DNA of 64,000 bases from Bacteroidetes bacterium UBA4416 (lineage in GTDB: Bacteria > Bacteroidota > Bacteroidia > B-17B0 > Aurantibacillaceae). Numbering within the stretch: the first letter of the stretch is position 1; each line of letters begins with the position of its first letter. Under the pieces are notes generated by a model. The model ran no database searches. It had not been told where the DNA came from and saw only the letters and a program-made list of their open reading frames with translations. The stretch is from NCBI GenBank assembly GCA_002390745.1, contig DGQK01000022.1:104966-168965 (forward strand), given 5' to 3'. Shown piece after piece: positions 1-8,559 of the stretch. Both the position numbers and the translations under genes were made by a program.

Positions 1-2
1 GC

Positions 3-320
3 GGTCATTTCAGGCAAAGCTTTCACAAGGACCTCGCTTTTGTTCTGGTGAGCAACCTGCTGAAAAACGCCATCACCTATAATGTTCCGCAAGGAAAACT
101 ACAGATCCATATCGAACCCGGTTGCATTTGTATTAAGAACACCGGCTCCGCAGAGGCGCTGGATCCGGAGCGGATCTTCCGGCGTTTCTACCGTTCGGCT
201 GAACATAAGAATTCCACTGGCCTGGGACTTTCCATCGTGAAAGCCATCACGGATTTGTACCATCTGCAAGTGTCTTATTCTTTCGACGGGATGCATGGTT
301 TTTTTGTTGAGAAAACGTAA
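3..320 (+). CDS. Sensor histidine kinase, C-terminal ATPase part (5' truncated by window edge)
   Basis: This is the C-terminal end of a two-component sensor kinase. The frame is open from base 3, so the gene begins before the window. An N-box (NLLKNAITYN) near residue 17, an F-box region (IFRRFYRS) and a G2 box (GLGLSIVK) are visible; they form the ATP-binding lid of the GHKL fold. The dimerisation and phospho-histidine domains lie upstream and cannot be seen. A GTG at 48 could be called as a start, but it falls inside the N-box and would remove conserved residues, so it is not a real start. The following beta-barrel and PepSY-like genes probably belong to the same envelope-sensing locus. Confidence 0.85.
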   Translation, partial: GHFRQSFHKDLAFVLVSNLLKNAITYNVPQGKLQIHIEPGCICIKNTGSAEALDPERIFRRFYRSAEHKNSTGLGLSIVKAITDLYHLQVSYSFDGMHGFFVEKT

Positions 321-509
321 TACCTGAGTATCATGTTAGACTATCTCACGGTTCGGGCGCAGTCTGAACTCTTCGCGTGGTCTTTCTTTTCCTTCACTTC
401 ACTCGAACCGGCAAAGCTAATTCAAGATATTTCTGATAACACAATAAAAGTCGCCCCTTCCCAATTCTTTCCCGATTGCCGAAATACCTTGCACAAAAAA
501 ACGACACGC

Positions 510-1334
510 ATGGTAAAACACGTTCTCACATTCGCCCTGGTTTGCCCGCTATCATGGGGCTACGCACAAACCGACAGCCTGGCGGCAAAGCGCCTGCCTC
601 TGAAGATAAGCCACGCCGAGCCGGTGTATACCGATCTGATCCGCGACCTTGGTGCCCGTAAAGGAGAAAAGGAGATCAATGTAGGATGGGAAATGAATGA
701 CCACAGCCGTTATATAGAGCACAGCGGCTTTGTAGAATATGAATTTTCTCCACTCAACAGGCTAGGACTCGAGGTAGAGGTACCGTTTAACTATTACAAT
801 GCCGAACGGATCCATACAGGAGAAGAGCTCCCGAATGAAAAGATCGAAGGCCTTAAATTCGCGGTGCAATACACCTTCCTGGTATCCGGAAAGCACCGGA
901 TGTCGATGGCGGCAGGGACAATCTACGAGCTCGATCTGCATTCGTTTAAAACCATTTCGGCAAGCAGAAAGATCATGAAGGGAAATGAGCTCAATCCATT
1001 CCTCATCGTGGCAAAGCGTTGGGGCAGGCAATTTCACTCTTTGCTATATACGGGGCCCGTATTTCATCGTCATTTTGAAGAGCGCCGAAGCCTGGCGACG
1101 TTGCAAACCAATGTGAGTGTGCATTATCAGCTTCCGCATTCGGCCCACTTGCTGGGAGTGGAAGTAAACCACGAATGGGCTCCTGAATCGGTTGAAACAG
1201 TGATCAGGCCGCAGCTCAAACTAAAGCTGAATGCCGGCTTCGCCCTGGGTGTAGCCACCGGTATCCCTGTGGATCACCGGCAGGAAGGCTTGAGTTTCAT
1301 GGCGCGGCTTATCTATGAGCTGAAGTCGAATTAA
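510..1334 (+). CDS. Exported beta-rich protein, HAEP-type family next to a sensor kinase
   Basis: A 274-residue exported protein of unknown function. I start it at the ATG at 510, because this gives a clear signal peptide (MVKHVLTFALVCPLSWGYAQ). The frame is open back to 333, but that stretch does not look like protein. The mature part begins with a conserved-looking segment (HAEPVYTDLIRDLGARKGEK) that I remember from Bacteroidota proteins encoded beside two-component systems. The rest alternates short polar and aromatic strands (VEYEFSPLNRLGLEVEVPF, FLVSGKHRMSMAAGTIYEL), which suggests an outer-membrane or periplasmic beta-barrel. It lies about 190 bp after the kinase and before the PepSY-like gene. 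Function is not known. Confidence 0.7.
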   Translation: MVKHVLTFALVCPLSWGYAQTDSLAAKRLPLKISHAEPVYTDLIRDLGARKGEKEINVGWEMNDHSRYIEHSGFVEYEFSPLNRLGLEVEVPFNYYNAERIHTGEELPNEKIEGLKFAVQYTFLVSGKHRMSMAAGTIYELDLHSFKTISASRKIMKGNELNPFLIVAKRWGRQFHSLLYTGPVFHRHFEERRSLATLQTNVSVHYQLPHSAHLLGVEVNHEWAPESVETVIRPQLKLKLNAGFALGVATGIPVDHRQEGLSFMARLIYELKSN

Positions 1335-1403
1335 GCATTCCCAATTGTTTCCCAAATCCCGTTTTTACTTTGTATCTGTATGAACCCATAAAACAATCAC
1401 ATC

Positions 1404-1847
1404 ATGAAAAAAGTATCATTTGCCCTCGCAGCCCTTTGTATCACATGTTTTTCCTGTGCGCAGAACATCCATCCATCGCAGGCGCCTGCCGTAGTCGTCA
1501 ACGCCTTTCAGCAGCAATACCCTAAAGCCACAGATGTGGAGTGGGAGAAAAAAGGCGTGAATTATGAAGTGGAATTTGAAGTCGGAGTGGCGGATAAAGA
1601 CCATACCGTGCTCATTGATCCTACCGGTAAAATGATCTCGCATAAGCAGGATATCTCTAAGACCGAACTCCCGACAGCTGTACTCAATGCCATCTCCAAA
1701 GAATTTCCGGAGTATAAAACCGATGACGTGGAGAAAATAGAAGCGGCCGGGATAACCACGTACAGGCTGGAGCTAAAGAAAAAACCGGAGGAGTGGAAGG
1801 TCGTATTTGATGAAAACGGGAAGCTGCTGGAAAAGACCGCGGATTAG
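1404..1847 (+). CDS. PepSY-like periplasmic protein
   Basis: A 147-residue secreted protein with two PepSY-like (DUF2874-type) modules. The signal peptide runs to about residue 20 (MKKVSFALAALCITCFSCAQ); CFSC could also be a lipobox, so it may be a lipoprotein. Each half has the typical pattern: a short helix (VVNAFQQQYPKATDVEWEK; VLNAISKEFPEYKTDDVEK) followed by strands ending in a glycine turn (LIDPTGKM; VFDENGKL). Such proteins are usually found near Bacteroidota two-component systems and are thought to act as periplasmic modulators. A TTG at 1345-1347 and TTACTTTG at 1365-1372 (17-bp gap) form a weak promoter candidate of its own. Confidence 0.8.
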   Translation: MKKVSFALAALCITCFSCAQNIHPSQAPAVVVNAFQQQYPKATDVEWEKKGVNYEVEFEVGVADKDHTVLIDPTGKMISHKQDISKTELPTAVLNAISKEFPEYKTDDVEKIEAAGITTYRLELKKKPEEWKVVFDENGKLLEKTAD

Positions 1848-1956
1848 CAGGTAAGGGTTCTATAAGCCTTGTCAGTCCTGGAGCCGGGAACTGGTATCGA
1901 CTGCGCCCGAATTTCCACACTCACAGATCTATAATAAAAAAGCGTATTTTAAAGCA

Positions 1957-2829
1957 ATGAACTTACAGTCGTTTTTGATCAGCGCCTTTCTGGTGCTTGG
2001 GATTTCGGGCGCGTGGAAAACGCATGCCCAGATTGCGGGTTACGATCTTCATGCGCCGTACAAGTTGCTCACGCTTCCGGATACCCTGCGTGAAGTATCG
2101 GGCATCACAGCGCTTGGAAACGGCCGCGTAGCCTGTGTGCAGGACGAGAATGGCATCATTTTTATCTACGACCTCTTCAAGGGCAGGCTTGAAAGCCAGT
2201 ATACCTTTGCCGCCGATGGCGATTACGAGGGCATTGCCAGGGCGGGCGATACGCTTTATGTATTGCGCAGCGACGGCGTTTTATTTAAAAGTACATACGG
2301 AGCAAAAGCCTTATCCATAGCTACGTTTATTCCAGCACCCGATAACGAAGGCCTCTGTTACGATGAAGCGGGGCGTCGCCTGCTGATTGCCTCTAAAGCC
2401 AAACCGGGAAAAGGGCCGCAATACAAGGATAAGCGCGAGCTCTATTCCTTTGATTTGAATACCGGCCAGAGGTCGGCGGGTGCCGTGATCGGGTTTGACG
2501 TGAATGAAATCCGGCAATTTGTGAAAGCGCAGCAGATTTCGTTTCCGCTGAAAGAAAAGAAGAACGGAAAGCAGAAAGAGGTTCTGAAGTTCGCTCCTTC
2601 GGCCATCGCTGTTCATCCCTTCAGCCATAAGCTGTACCTGATCTCCTCCACCGATCATTTGCTATTCATATTCGATGAGCAGGGCCGGCCCGAGCAGGTC
2701 GCCAGGCTCGACCCGGAGGTATTCAACAAGCCCGAAGGCATAACGTTTCTGGAGAACGGTGATTTGCTCATCACCAATGAAGGCCGGCACAAAAAGCCAA
2801 GCCTGTTGTGGTTTAAAGCCCGGACCTAA
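1957..2829 (+). CDS. SdiA-regulated family secreted protein
   Basis: A 290-residue protein of the SdiA-regulated/YjiK type. A signal peptide covers about residues 1-24 (ending in KTHA). The body starts with the family pattern of a preference for LPDTLREVSGITAL, then VACVQDENGIIFIYDL and GDYEGIARAGDTLYVLRSDG, and closes with KPEGITFLENGDLLITNEG. The repeated GI(A/T)/(D/E)G pattern is that of a beta-propeller that may bind a divalent metal; the true ligand is unknown. The protein is probably periplasmic or attached to the envelope. Its stop overlaps the stop of the convergent downstream gene by 4 bp. Confidence 0.8.
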   Translation: MNLQSFLISAFLVLGISGAWKTHAQIAGYDLHAPYKLLTLPDTLREVSGITALGNGRVACVQDENGIIFIYDLFKGRLESQYTFAADGDYEGIARAGDTLYVLRSDGVLFKSTYGAKALSIATFIPAPDNEGLCYDEAGRRLLIASKAKPGKGPQYKDKRELYSFDLNTGQRSAGAVIGFDVNEIRQFVKAQQISFPLKEKKNGKQKEVLKFAPSAIAVHPFSHKLYLISSTDHLLFIFDEQGRPEQVARLDPEVFNKPEGITFLENGDLLITNEGRHKKPSLLWFKART

Positions 2830-3221
2830 GCCGGATCTTCGAGGCTTAGCAGCCAGGCCATAGCAGCCTCTTCGGTATCGAAGGCTTTGCTTGGCTTTTT
2901 GGGTTTGTTGAATTTGAGGTAAAAACTTACCAGGATCTTATGACCGAGGCTGGTAACAACCATGGCATCTGCGATCGTGTACTTCAGGCCTTCATCGCTG
3001 GAGGAAAATTCGCGGGCGCCGTGGTCAAATACCGTATTGGGCTGCGCCACCATCATGATCCGGGCAGGTTTCCCATCGCTCAGGGAACCGATGGCGTTGT
3101 TGATCGCACGGCTCTCGGACACTCCTATGGATTGCTTATCAAAAAACTCGATCCTGATCACACCGTTTTCGAGGAGCTCAGCAGAAGCAAAATCAAGGCC
3201 GATACTTTTTATGATTTCCAC
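2826..3221 (-). CDS. Small STAS/SpoIIAA-like protein
   Basis: A 131-residue cytoplasmic protein with no signal peptide or membrane segment. The alternating pattern (GVIRIEFFDKQSIGVSESRAI, then PARIMMVAQPNT, then AMVVTSLGHKILVSFYLKF, ending in DTEEAAMAWLLSL) resembles the alpha/beta fold of STAS/SpoIIAA-like proteins in Bacteroidota, where the last helix is typical. This assignment rests on fold pattern only. It ends 4 bp inside the convergent SdiA-type gene and is divergent from nothing; the gene upstream on the same strand is the DUF983 gene, 14 bp away, so the two may share a transcript. Confidence 0.55.
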   Translation of the reverse strand: MEIIKSIGLDFASAELLENGVIRIEFFDKQSIGVSESRAINNAIGSLSDGKPARIMMVAQPNTVFDHGAREFSSSDEGLKYTIADAMVVTSLGHKILVSFYLKFNKPKKPSKAFDTEEAAMAWLLSLEDPA

Positions 3222-3235
3222 AACCTAAAAGTAAT

Positions 3236-3607
3236 CTACTTTTTGGAAGAATCAAATTTTACAAACAGATTTATGTAAGTTAGTCTTGAGATTCTCATGA
3301 TCCATGGGAATAAAACCAACACTAGTCCGAAAAATGAAAAAAGGTAGATGAGCAGGTCCAGATGCAGTATGAGCACCAACAGGATGAACAGTCCAACTCC
3401 CAGCGCAATGTTGAGTGCATAGCTCACATACATGGCGCCGTAATAGAAACCGACCTCTTTATTGAATGTTTCGCCGCAATGAGAGCAATGGTCGTGCATT
3501 TTGGCAAAGTCTTTCCTGAACGGGTTTTTATAAACAAAAAAATCGCCCTGATGGCATCTCGGGCACTTATTGTTAAGGATCGAATAGAGTTTGGTTCCTT
3601 TCAACAT
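3236..3607 (-). CDS. DUF983 membrane protein
   Basis: A 123-residue DUF983 protein. I start it at the ATG at 3607, 7 bp after the stop of the upstream gene, because the family normally begins with MLKGTKLYSI; a longer frame to 3694 would run into the upstream coding region. Two CxxC pairs (CPRC near residue 14, CSHC near 39) form a zinc-ribbon-like knuckle. Two hydrophobic segments follow (about residues 55-75 and 78-98), so it sits in the inner membrane with the cysteine region in the cytoplasm. It is almost certainly co-transcribed with the persulfide dioxygenase fusion, which hints at a link with sulfur metabolism. The function is unknown. Confidence 0.8.
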   Translation of the reverse strand: MLKGTKLYSILNNKCPRCHQGDFFVYKNPFRKDFAKMHDHCSHCGETFNKEVGFYYGAMYVSYALNIALGVGLFILLVLILHLDLLIYLFSFFGLVLVLFPWIMRISRLTYINLFVKFDSSKK

Positions 3608-3614
3608 AGTGTAA

Positions 3615-5021
3615 TCAGGCTTTTGTAGAGGAGCAGGCTTTATCGATGGTGCAAATCCCTGTTTTTTGAATAGCTGCATAACCGCCCGCCACATCCGTCA
3701 GGTCTTGGAAGCCTTGTTTTTTGAGCAGCGAAGCGGCGATCATACTCCTGTAGCCGCCCGCGCAGTGAATGTAGTACGGCGCATCTTTAGCCAGGGAATC
3801 CTGCCAGTTGCTTATAAAATCGAGTGGGTAAGAGTTCACATGATCCAGGTGGCTCGACTCGTACTCGCCGGGTTTGCGCACATCCAACACCTGGATAGAG
3901 CCGGTGTTGAAGCGCGTGATGAATTCGGCGGCATCGATGCTGGGAATGGATCCCACGGCCTCTCCTGCTTGTTTCCAGGCCTCGATACCCTTGTCAACAT
4001 AGCCCAGGCAATTGTCGTAGCCCACGCGGCTCAGGCGCATCACCGTTTCGGCTTCACGTCCTTCCGGCGTCACGAGGATGATCGGCTGCTGCAGATCGGT
4101 GATCAGGGATCCTACCCAGGGAGCAAACTGCCCGTCGATGCCAATGAACACCGAACCGGGAATATGCTCTTTGGCAAATTCCTGGGGCTTGCGCACATCC
4201 AGGATCATCGCTTTCCGCGTATTGATCAGTTCATTCACCTGCGCCACACTCAGCGCGTTGCTGCCTTGTTTTGCTACAGCATCGTAGTCGGCATAGCCAG
4301 ACTTGTTGAGACTGGCATTTTTTGCAAAATATTGTGGCGCCGGCAAAATGCCAGTGGTCAGTTCCTTGATAAAATCCTCTTTGGAAATATTTCCCAGGGC
4401 GTAATTCACTTTTTTCTGGTTGCCAAGCGTATCGTAAGTTTCCTTACTCATGTTCTTGCCACAGGCAGAGCCCGCGCCATGAGCCGGGTACACGATCACA
4501 TCGTCCGGAAGCGGCATGATCTTGTTTCGGAGCGAGTCGAAAAGCATGCCGGCAAGGTCTTCCTGTTTCAGGTCGGATTTGATGGCAAGGTCAGGCCTTC
4601 CTACATCTCCGATGAAAAGTGTGTCGCCGGTATAAACAGAGTGGGGCTTCCTGTTCTCATCCAGCAGTAAAAAGCAGGTCGATTCCAGCGTATGGCCCGG
4701 AGTATGCAATACCTTAATGGTAAGGTTTCCTAATTTGAATTCCTGTCCGTCACTGGCGTTGATACTTTTAAAATCAGTATGCGCCTGTGGGCCGAATACA
4801 ATATCGGCGCCGGTTTTGGCTGCCAGGTCGAGATGACCCGATACGAAGTCGGCATGGAAATGCGTTTCGAAAATGTATTTGATGGTAGCCTTGTTTTGCG
4901 CAGCCAGATCGAGGTAAGGTTGGTATTCTCTTAAGGGGTCAATAACTGCGGCTTCGTTTCCGCTTTGAATATAGTAAGCCCCCTGCGCGAGGCAGCTTGT
5001 GTATAATTGTTGTACCAGCAT
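3615..5021 (-). CDS. Persulfide dioxygenase-rhodanese fusion (CstB-like)
   Basis: A 468-residue fusion of a metallo-beta-lactamase-fold persulfide dioxygenase and two rhodanese domains. The N-terminal domain has THFHADFVSGH (H54, H56, D58), HTPGH (H110), TGDTLFIGDVGRPD (D133) and PAHG (H181), the mononuclear iron site of the ETHE1 family. The first rhodanese domain (about 262-350) has VTPEGRE where the active cysteine should be, so it is probably inactive. The second (about 365-465) keeps HCAGGYR with the cysteine at 420. This layout matches CstB, which oxidises low-molecular-weight persulfides and passes sulfane sulfur to sulfite, giving thiosulfate. I use the ATG at 5021; one at 5039 is also possible but homologs start close to QLYTSCLAQGAYY. 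Confidence 0.9.
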   Translation of the reverse strand: MLVQQLYTSCLAQGAYYIQSGNEAAVIDPLREYQPYLDLAAQNKATIKYIFETHFHADFVSGHLDLAAKTGADIVFGPQAHTDFKSINASDGQEFKLGNLTIKVLHTPGHTLESTCFLLLDENRKPHSVYTGDTLFIGDVGRPDLAIKSDLKQEDLAGMLFDSLRNKIMPLPDDVIVYPAHGAGSACGKNMSKETYDTLGNQKKVNYALGNISKEDFIKELTTGILPAPQYFAKNASLNKSGYADYDAVAKQGSNALSVAQVNELINTRKAMILDVRKPQEFAKEHIPGSVFIGIDGQFAPWVGSLITDLQQPIILVTPEGREAETVMRLSRVGYDNCLGYVDKGIEAWKQAGEAVGSIPSIDAAEFITRFNTGSIQVLDVRKPGEYESSHLDHVNSYPLDFISNWQDSLAKDAPYYIHCAGGYRSMIAASLLKKQGFQDLTDVAGGYAAIQKTGICTIDKACSSTKA

Positions 5022-5149
5022 AAAAAAGATCTTATGCAAAAGTACTCAATTATTGCTCATATCACATCAATAAACAGGTTATTCCGCACATAATTACACA
5101 CAATAAAAGGTTCACAATCACAAAGCTGTTTTCTTCCGCAGGGAGAGAA

Positions 5150-7249
5150 TTATTTTTTGATTGTCATGGAGTTATCATTCATATCCAGAAGAATGTTGGA
5201 TGTTTCGTAGATATAATTGTCTTTTTTGAGATTGGCCGCCCATTTTTTCTCACGGTTCAGCTTCACGGTGTCGGAGGCAATCGCTTCATTATCAATAGTT
5301 GTCAGTGCGGCATCGAAACCTTTGATGTCGTGCTTCAACTCTTCGTAGCGTTTGTTTTTCTCACGCATTTCTTTGGTTTCGGCACGGTAGGTGGCCAGTT
5401 TCAGGTTGTACTTCGTATCGTCGCGGCGGGCTTTGAACTCTTTCGACTCGGTTTCGATCAGCTTGAACGCATTGCTGCTTTTCAGCCTCTCTGTATTCGC
5501 TTTTTTCACCTTATCGTAGTTAATGGTTTTGTATTCCTCATAAGCGGCCTTCGAGATCTCATCCCATGGCATTGGATATTCCAGGTCTTTTTCGCCCATG
5601 TCGATGTAGGCATAGATATCCGGCAGGCTCACGTCCGGCATCACACCTTTGAGCTGTGTGGCGCCGCCGTTGATGCGGTAAAATTTCTGCATAGTGATTT
5701 TCACCGACCCGATCGGGCGCATGGTGTCAAACTGCGGCAATAAGTACTGGTCGAGCTCAATAAACGATTGTACCGTGCCCTTACCGAAGCTTTGAGTGCC
5801 TACGATCACTCCGCGTTTATAATCCTGGATAGCAGCGGCAAGGATCTCGGATGCCGAGGCGCTGTTATGGTTGATCATGATAGCCAGAGGCCCGTCCCAT
5901 ACCACATCCGAATTTTTGTCCTCCATCACATTTACTTCTCCTTTTTTGTTTTTCACCTGTACGATAGGGCCTTTAGGAATAAACAATCCGGCCATTTCCA
6001 CCACTTCCTGAAGCGAGCCGCCTCCATTATCTCTCAGATCGACGATGATACCTTCCACACCCTGCCTTTTCAGCTTTTCAAGCTCCTTGCGCATATCGGC
6101 TGCAGAGCGGTGTGCCCCATTCCTGGTGAAATCGGCATAAAACATTGGTAAGTAAATGTAACCGATCTTTTTCTTGTTTTCCAGAACAGCGGATTTGGCG
6201 TAGGTTTCCTCGATCTCGATGATGTCGCGGATAATAGGGATCACCTTAAAGCTGCCATCCGGCTTTTTCACCGTCAGCTTCACTTCCGTGCCTTTACGGC
6301 CCTTGATGAGCTCGATGGCCTCGTCCATTTCCATATTGGTGACATCGGCCGGCTCAGCGCTTCCCTGCGCCACTTTATGAATTTCATCGCCGGCTTTAAG
6401 CTCGCCCTGTTTGGCCGACGGCGATCCCGGAATGATTTCCGATACCCTGATGAAGCCGTCTTTGGACTGTAGCCGGGCGCCAATGCCTTCAAACTGCCCG
6501 CTCATGCTCTGGTCGAACTTCTTCTTGTCCTTCGGGGCGAAATATTCCGTGTGCGGATCATATAAGCCGGTAATGGTATTGATGTAGGCCGAAAAACGGT
6601 CTTTATAGGTGATCTTGTTCAGGCGCTTAAACCAGTCCTGGTTGGCTTTTAGGGTTTTGCGACGGGCATCCACTTCCAGGCTGTCGAAGCTTTTTTTTAC
6701 AGCAGGTTTGGCGCCGGCAGTATCCGCTTTTTCCTGGGCGGTAAGCGATTCGTCGATCCTTGCCACCACCTGGTATTTTAGCCATTTGCGCCATTCATTC
6801 TTCAGTTCGGCTTCGGTGGTCGCGTATTTTATTTTTTCGCCGTCGCTTTCATATTCCTCGTCAATGGTATAGTCCATCGGCTTTTCGAGGATCTCTTTGC
6901 TCCATTGTTCCTTTTCCTTGATGCGTTTGGAGATCAGGTTGTAGGAAAGCTCAAAAAATTCAAAGGTGCCGTTGTTCACCTCATCGTCGATCTGTTTGCG
7001 GTATTTCGACAGGGCATCCACGTCGGCTTGTGTCAGCATCTTTTTGCTGAAATCAAGGTTCTTCAGGTAAAGCTTAAAGGCTTTCTCGCTGAAATCATCA
7101 TTGATGGTAAGAGGGCTGTAATGCGCCTGGTTAAGCGCCGACATCAGCATATCAAGCAGGATCTGGTTCCTGGAAAACTGGAATAAGGTGAACGAGCTGA
7201 TAGTAAGAACAAAAACAGCGAGTAAAGGAAGAAGGAATTTCTTTTGCAT
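5150..7249 (-). CDS. prc: Tail-specific (C-terminal processing) protease, S41
   Basis: A 699-residue periplasmic protease of the Prc/Tsp type, close to the 682 residues of the E. coli enzyme. A signal anchor (about residues 1-25) is followed by a helical N-terminal domain, a PDZ domain (about 245-335, starting near GQFEGIGARL), and the S41 protease domain. The catalytic serine lies in NHNSASASE (S465 by its 25-residue distance to the lysine) and the lysine in SFGKGTVQ (K490). A C-terminal DUF3340-like helical region completes the family layout. It degrades proteins with non-polar C-termini and turns over envelope proteins. It has its own position, with 110 bp to the neighbouring sulfur gene and a divergent gene on the other side. 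Confidence 0.93.
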   Translation of the reverse strand: MQKKFLLPLLAVFVLTISSFTLFQFSRNQILLDMLMSALNQAHYSPLTINDDFSEKAFKLYLKNLDFSKKMLTQADVDALSKYRKQIDDEVNNGTFEFFELSYNLISKRIKEKEQWSKEILEKPMDYTIDEEYESDGEKIKYATTEAELKNEWRKWLKYQVVARIDESLTAQEKADTAGAKPAVKKSFDSLEVDARRKTLKANQDWFKRLNKITYKDRFSAYINTITGLYDPHTEYFAPKDKKKFDQSMSGQFEGIGARLQSKDGFIRVSEIIPGSPSAKQGELKAGDEIHKVAQGSAEPADVTNMEMDEAIELIKGRKGTEVKLTVKKPDGSFKVIPIIRDIIEIEETYAKSAVLENKKKIGYIYLPMFYADFTRNGAHRSAADMRKELEKLKRQGVEGIIVDLRDNGGGSLQEVVEMAGLFIPKGPIVQVKNKKGEVNVMEDKNSDVVWDGPLAIMINHNSASASEILAAAIQDYKRGVIVGTQSFGKGTVQSFIELDQYLLPQFDTMRPIGSVKITMQKFYRINGGATQLKGVMPDVSLPDIYAYIDMGEKDLEYPMPWDEISKAAYEEYKTINYDKVKKANTERLKSSNAFKLIETESKEFKARRDDTKYNLKLATYRAETKEMREKNKRYEELKHDIKGFDAALTTIDNEAIASDTVKLNREKKWAANLKKDNYIYETSNILLDMNDNSMTIKK

Positions 7250-7346
7250 AATAGAGCAAATTTATGTGTAAAAAGTGAATGTAATGTACTTATTATAATG
7301 GATTATGGCCGTTAGTAACAATATTTATTTGTTTAAAGTTTGTTAA

Positions 7347-7375
7347 TTGAAACCCGCTTACAAGGGCTATATTTA
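7347..7375 (+). promoter_or_regulatory. Predicted Bacteroidota-type promoter of the nucleoid-associated gene
   Basis: TTG at 7347-7349, an 18-bp gap and TATATTTA at 7368-7375, one base off the TTG-N19-TAnnTTTG consensus. It lies about 30 bp before the ATG at 7407. Confidence 0.45.
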
Positions 7376-7406
7376 CAACTCATTTTTTTAGAACAGATTT
7401 TGTGCC

Positions 7407-8462
7407 ATGATAGATTTTACACGTGCCGAGTTAACACATTTTGTCATCCATTACGTTGGAAATAAAGGCCTGGGCGAAGAGCTCACGCTTAGCGAGAAAG
7501 AGATCAGGATCAGCGATGATTTTTTAAGGGATACGGTGATGCGCTACCTGACAGCGCCTTTCAAAACCGACATCTACTACCAGTTCAAGGCGAAGAACGA
7601 AATGCACTACCACGATGTGCAGAGTTATGCCAGGGATATTTTCGGCTCTGAGAAACAATTTGTGGACAGCAGCAAGCACATTGCCGAGCACCTTTATAAC
7701 CAGTCGATGCATCCTAAAATCAAAGGCGGGGAGTTCTATACCTGCTATTTCAGAGATGTGAATGTGGATGGCGTGATCTGCGATGCCGTAGGGCTTTTCA
7801 AAACCGAGAATAAGGAAACGTATCTGAAAGTGTTCCAGCATATGGACAATTTCGATATCGAATGCGACAACGGTATCAACATCAACAAGCTGGACAAAGG
7901 ATGCCTGATTTACAATACGGATACCGAAAAAGGCTATAAGATAAGCGTAGTGGATACCAACAATAAAATAGCAGATTGTGCCTATTATTGGGTCGAGGAT
8001 TTTCTCAATACAAAGCTCAAGGAAAATGCCTATTTCCATACGTCTAACTTCATCGACACCTGCCGCGGTTTCTGCGAGGAAGTGCTGACGGAAGAGAACA
8101 ATGTCAGCAAGCAGGATCAGATGATGATGCTGAATAAAAGCACAGGGTTCTTCAAGGAGAAGGAAAATTTCAATATGAATGATTTTGAGCGCGAGGTATT
8201 GCCGCAACCCGAATTACAGGAGGCATTCCGGGATTACAGAAAAACCTTTAACGATAAGATGGACCTTACCGCTATTGATGATTTCGAAATTTCGCCGACA
8301 GCCGTGAAAAAGAACCAGAAATTTATGAAAAGCGTGGTAAAGCTGGATAAAAATTTCCATATTTATGTCCATGGCCGCCACGATTATGTGGAAAAAGGCT
8401 ATGACGAGGAAAGAGGCTTGAAATTTTATAAATTGTATTATTCTAACGAGGATTTTGGGTAA
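7407..8462 (+). CDS. Nucleoid-associated protein (NdpA/YejK family)
   Basis: A 351-residue cytoplasmic protein of the 37-kDa nucleoid-associated family (PF04245), the usual length for the family. The N-terminus (MIDFTRAELTHFVIHYVGNK) and the middle (CYFRDVNVDGVICDAVGLFK, then FLNTKLKENAYFHTSNFID) fit the family pattern. Related E. coli YejK binds the nucleoid and topoisomerases, but the role in Bacteroidota is not established. It is transcribed alone, divergent from the protease gene. Confidence 0.85.
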   Translation: MIDFTRAELTHFVIHYVGNKGLGEELTLSEKEIRISDDFLRDTVMRYLTAPFKTDIYYQFKAKNEMHYHDVQSYARDIFGSEKQFVDSSKHIAEHLYNQSMHPKIKGGEFYTCYFRDVNVDGVICDAVGLFKTENKETYLKVFQHMDNFDIECDNGININKLDKGCLIYNTDTEKGYKISVVDTNNKIADCAYYWVEDFLNTKLKENAYFHTSNFIDTCRGFCEEVLTEENNVSKQDQMMMLNKSTGFFKEKENFNMNDFEREVLPQPELQEAFRDYRKTFNDKMDLTAIDDFEISPTAVKKNQKFMKSVVKLDKNFHIYVHGRHDYVEKGYDEERGLKFYKLYYSNEDFG

Positions 8463-8559
8463 TTAACATTGCGATTTTAACAATTTAGTAACGATAAGCT
8501 GTTTCTTTTGAATACTTTTTTACTATTTTTGCTGTCCTAAGCCCTACGAATTACTTTTT

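Noticed and set aside
3666..4670. A 334-codon open frame opposite the CstB-like gene
   Set aside because: It mirrors a strong coding gene, has no family features, and its composition is that of an antisense shadow.
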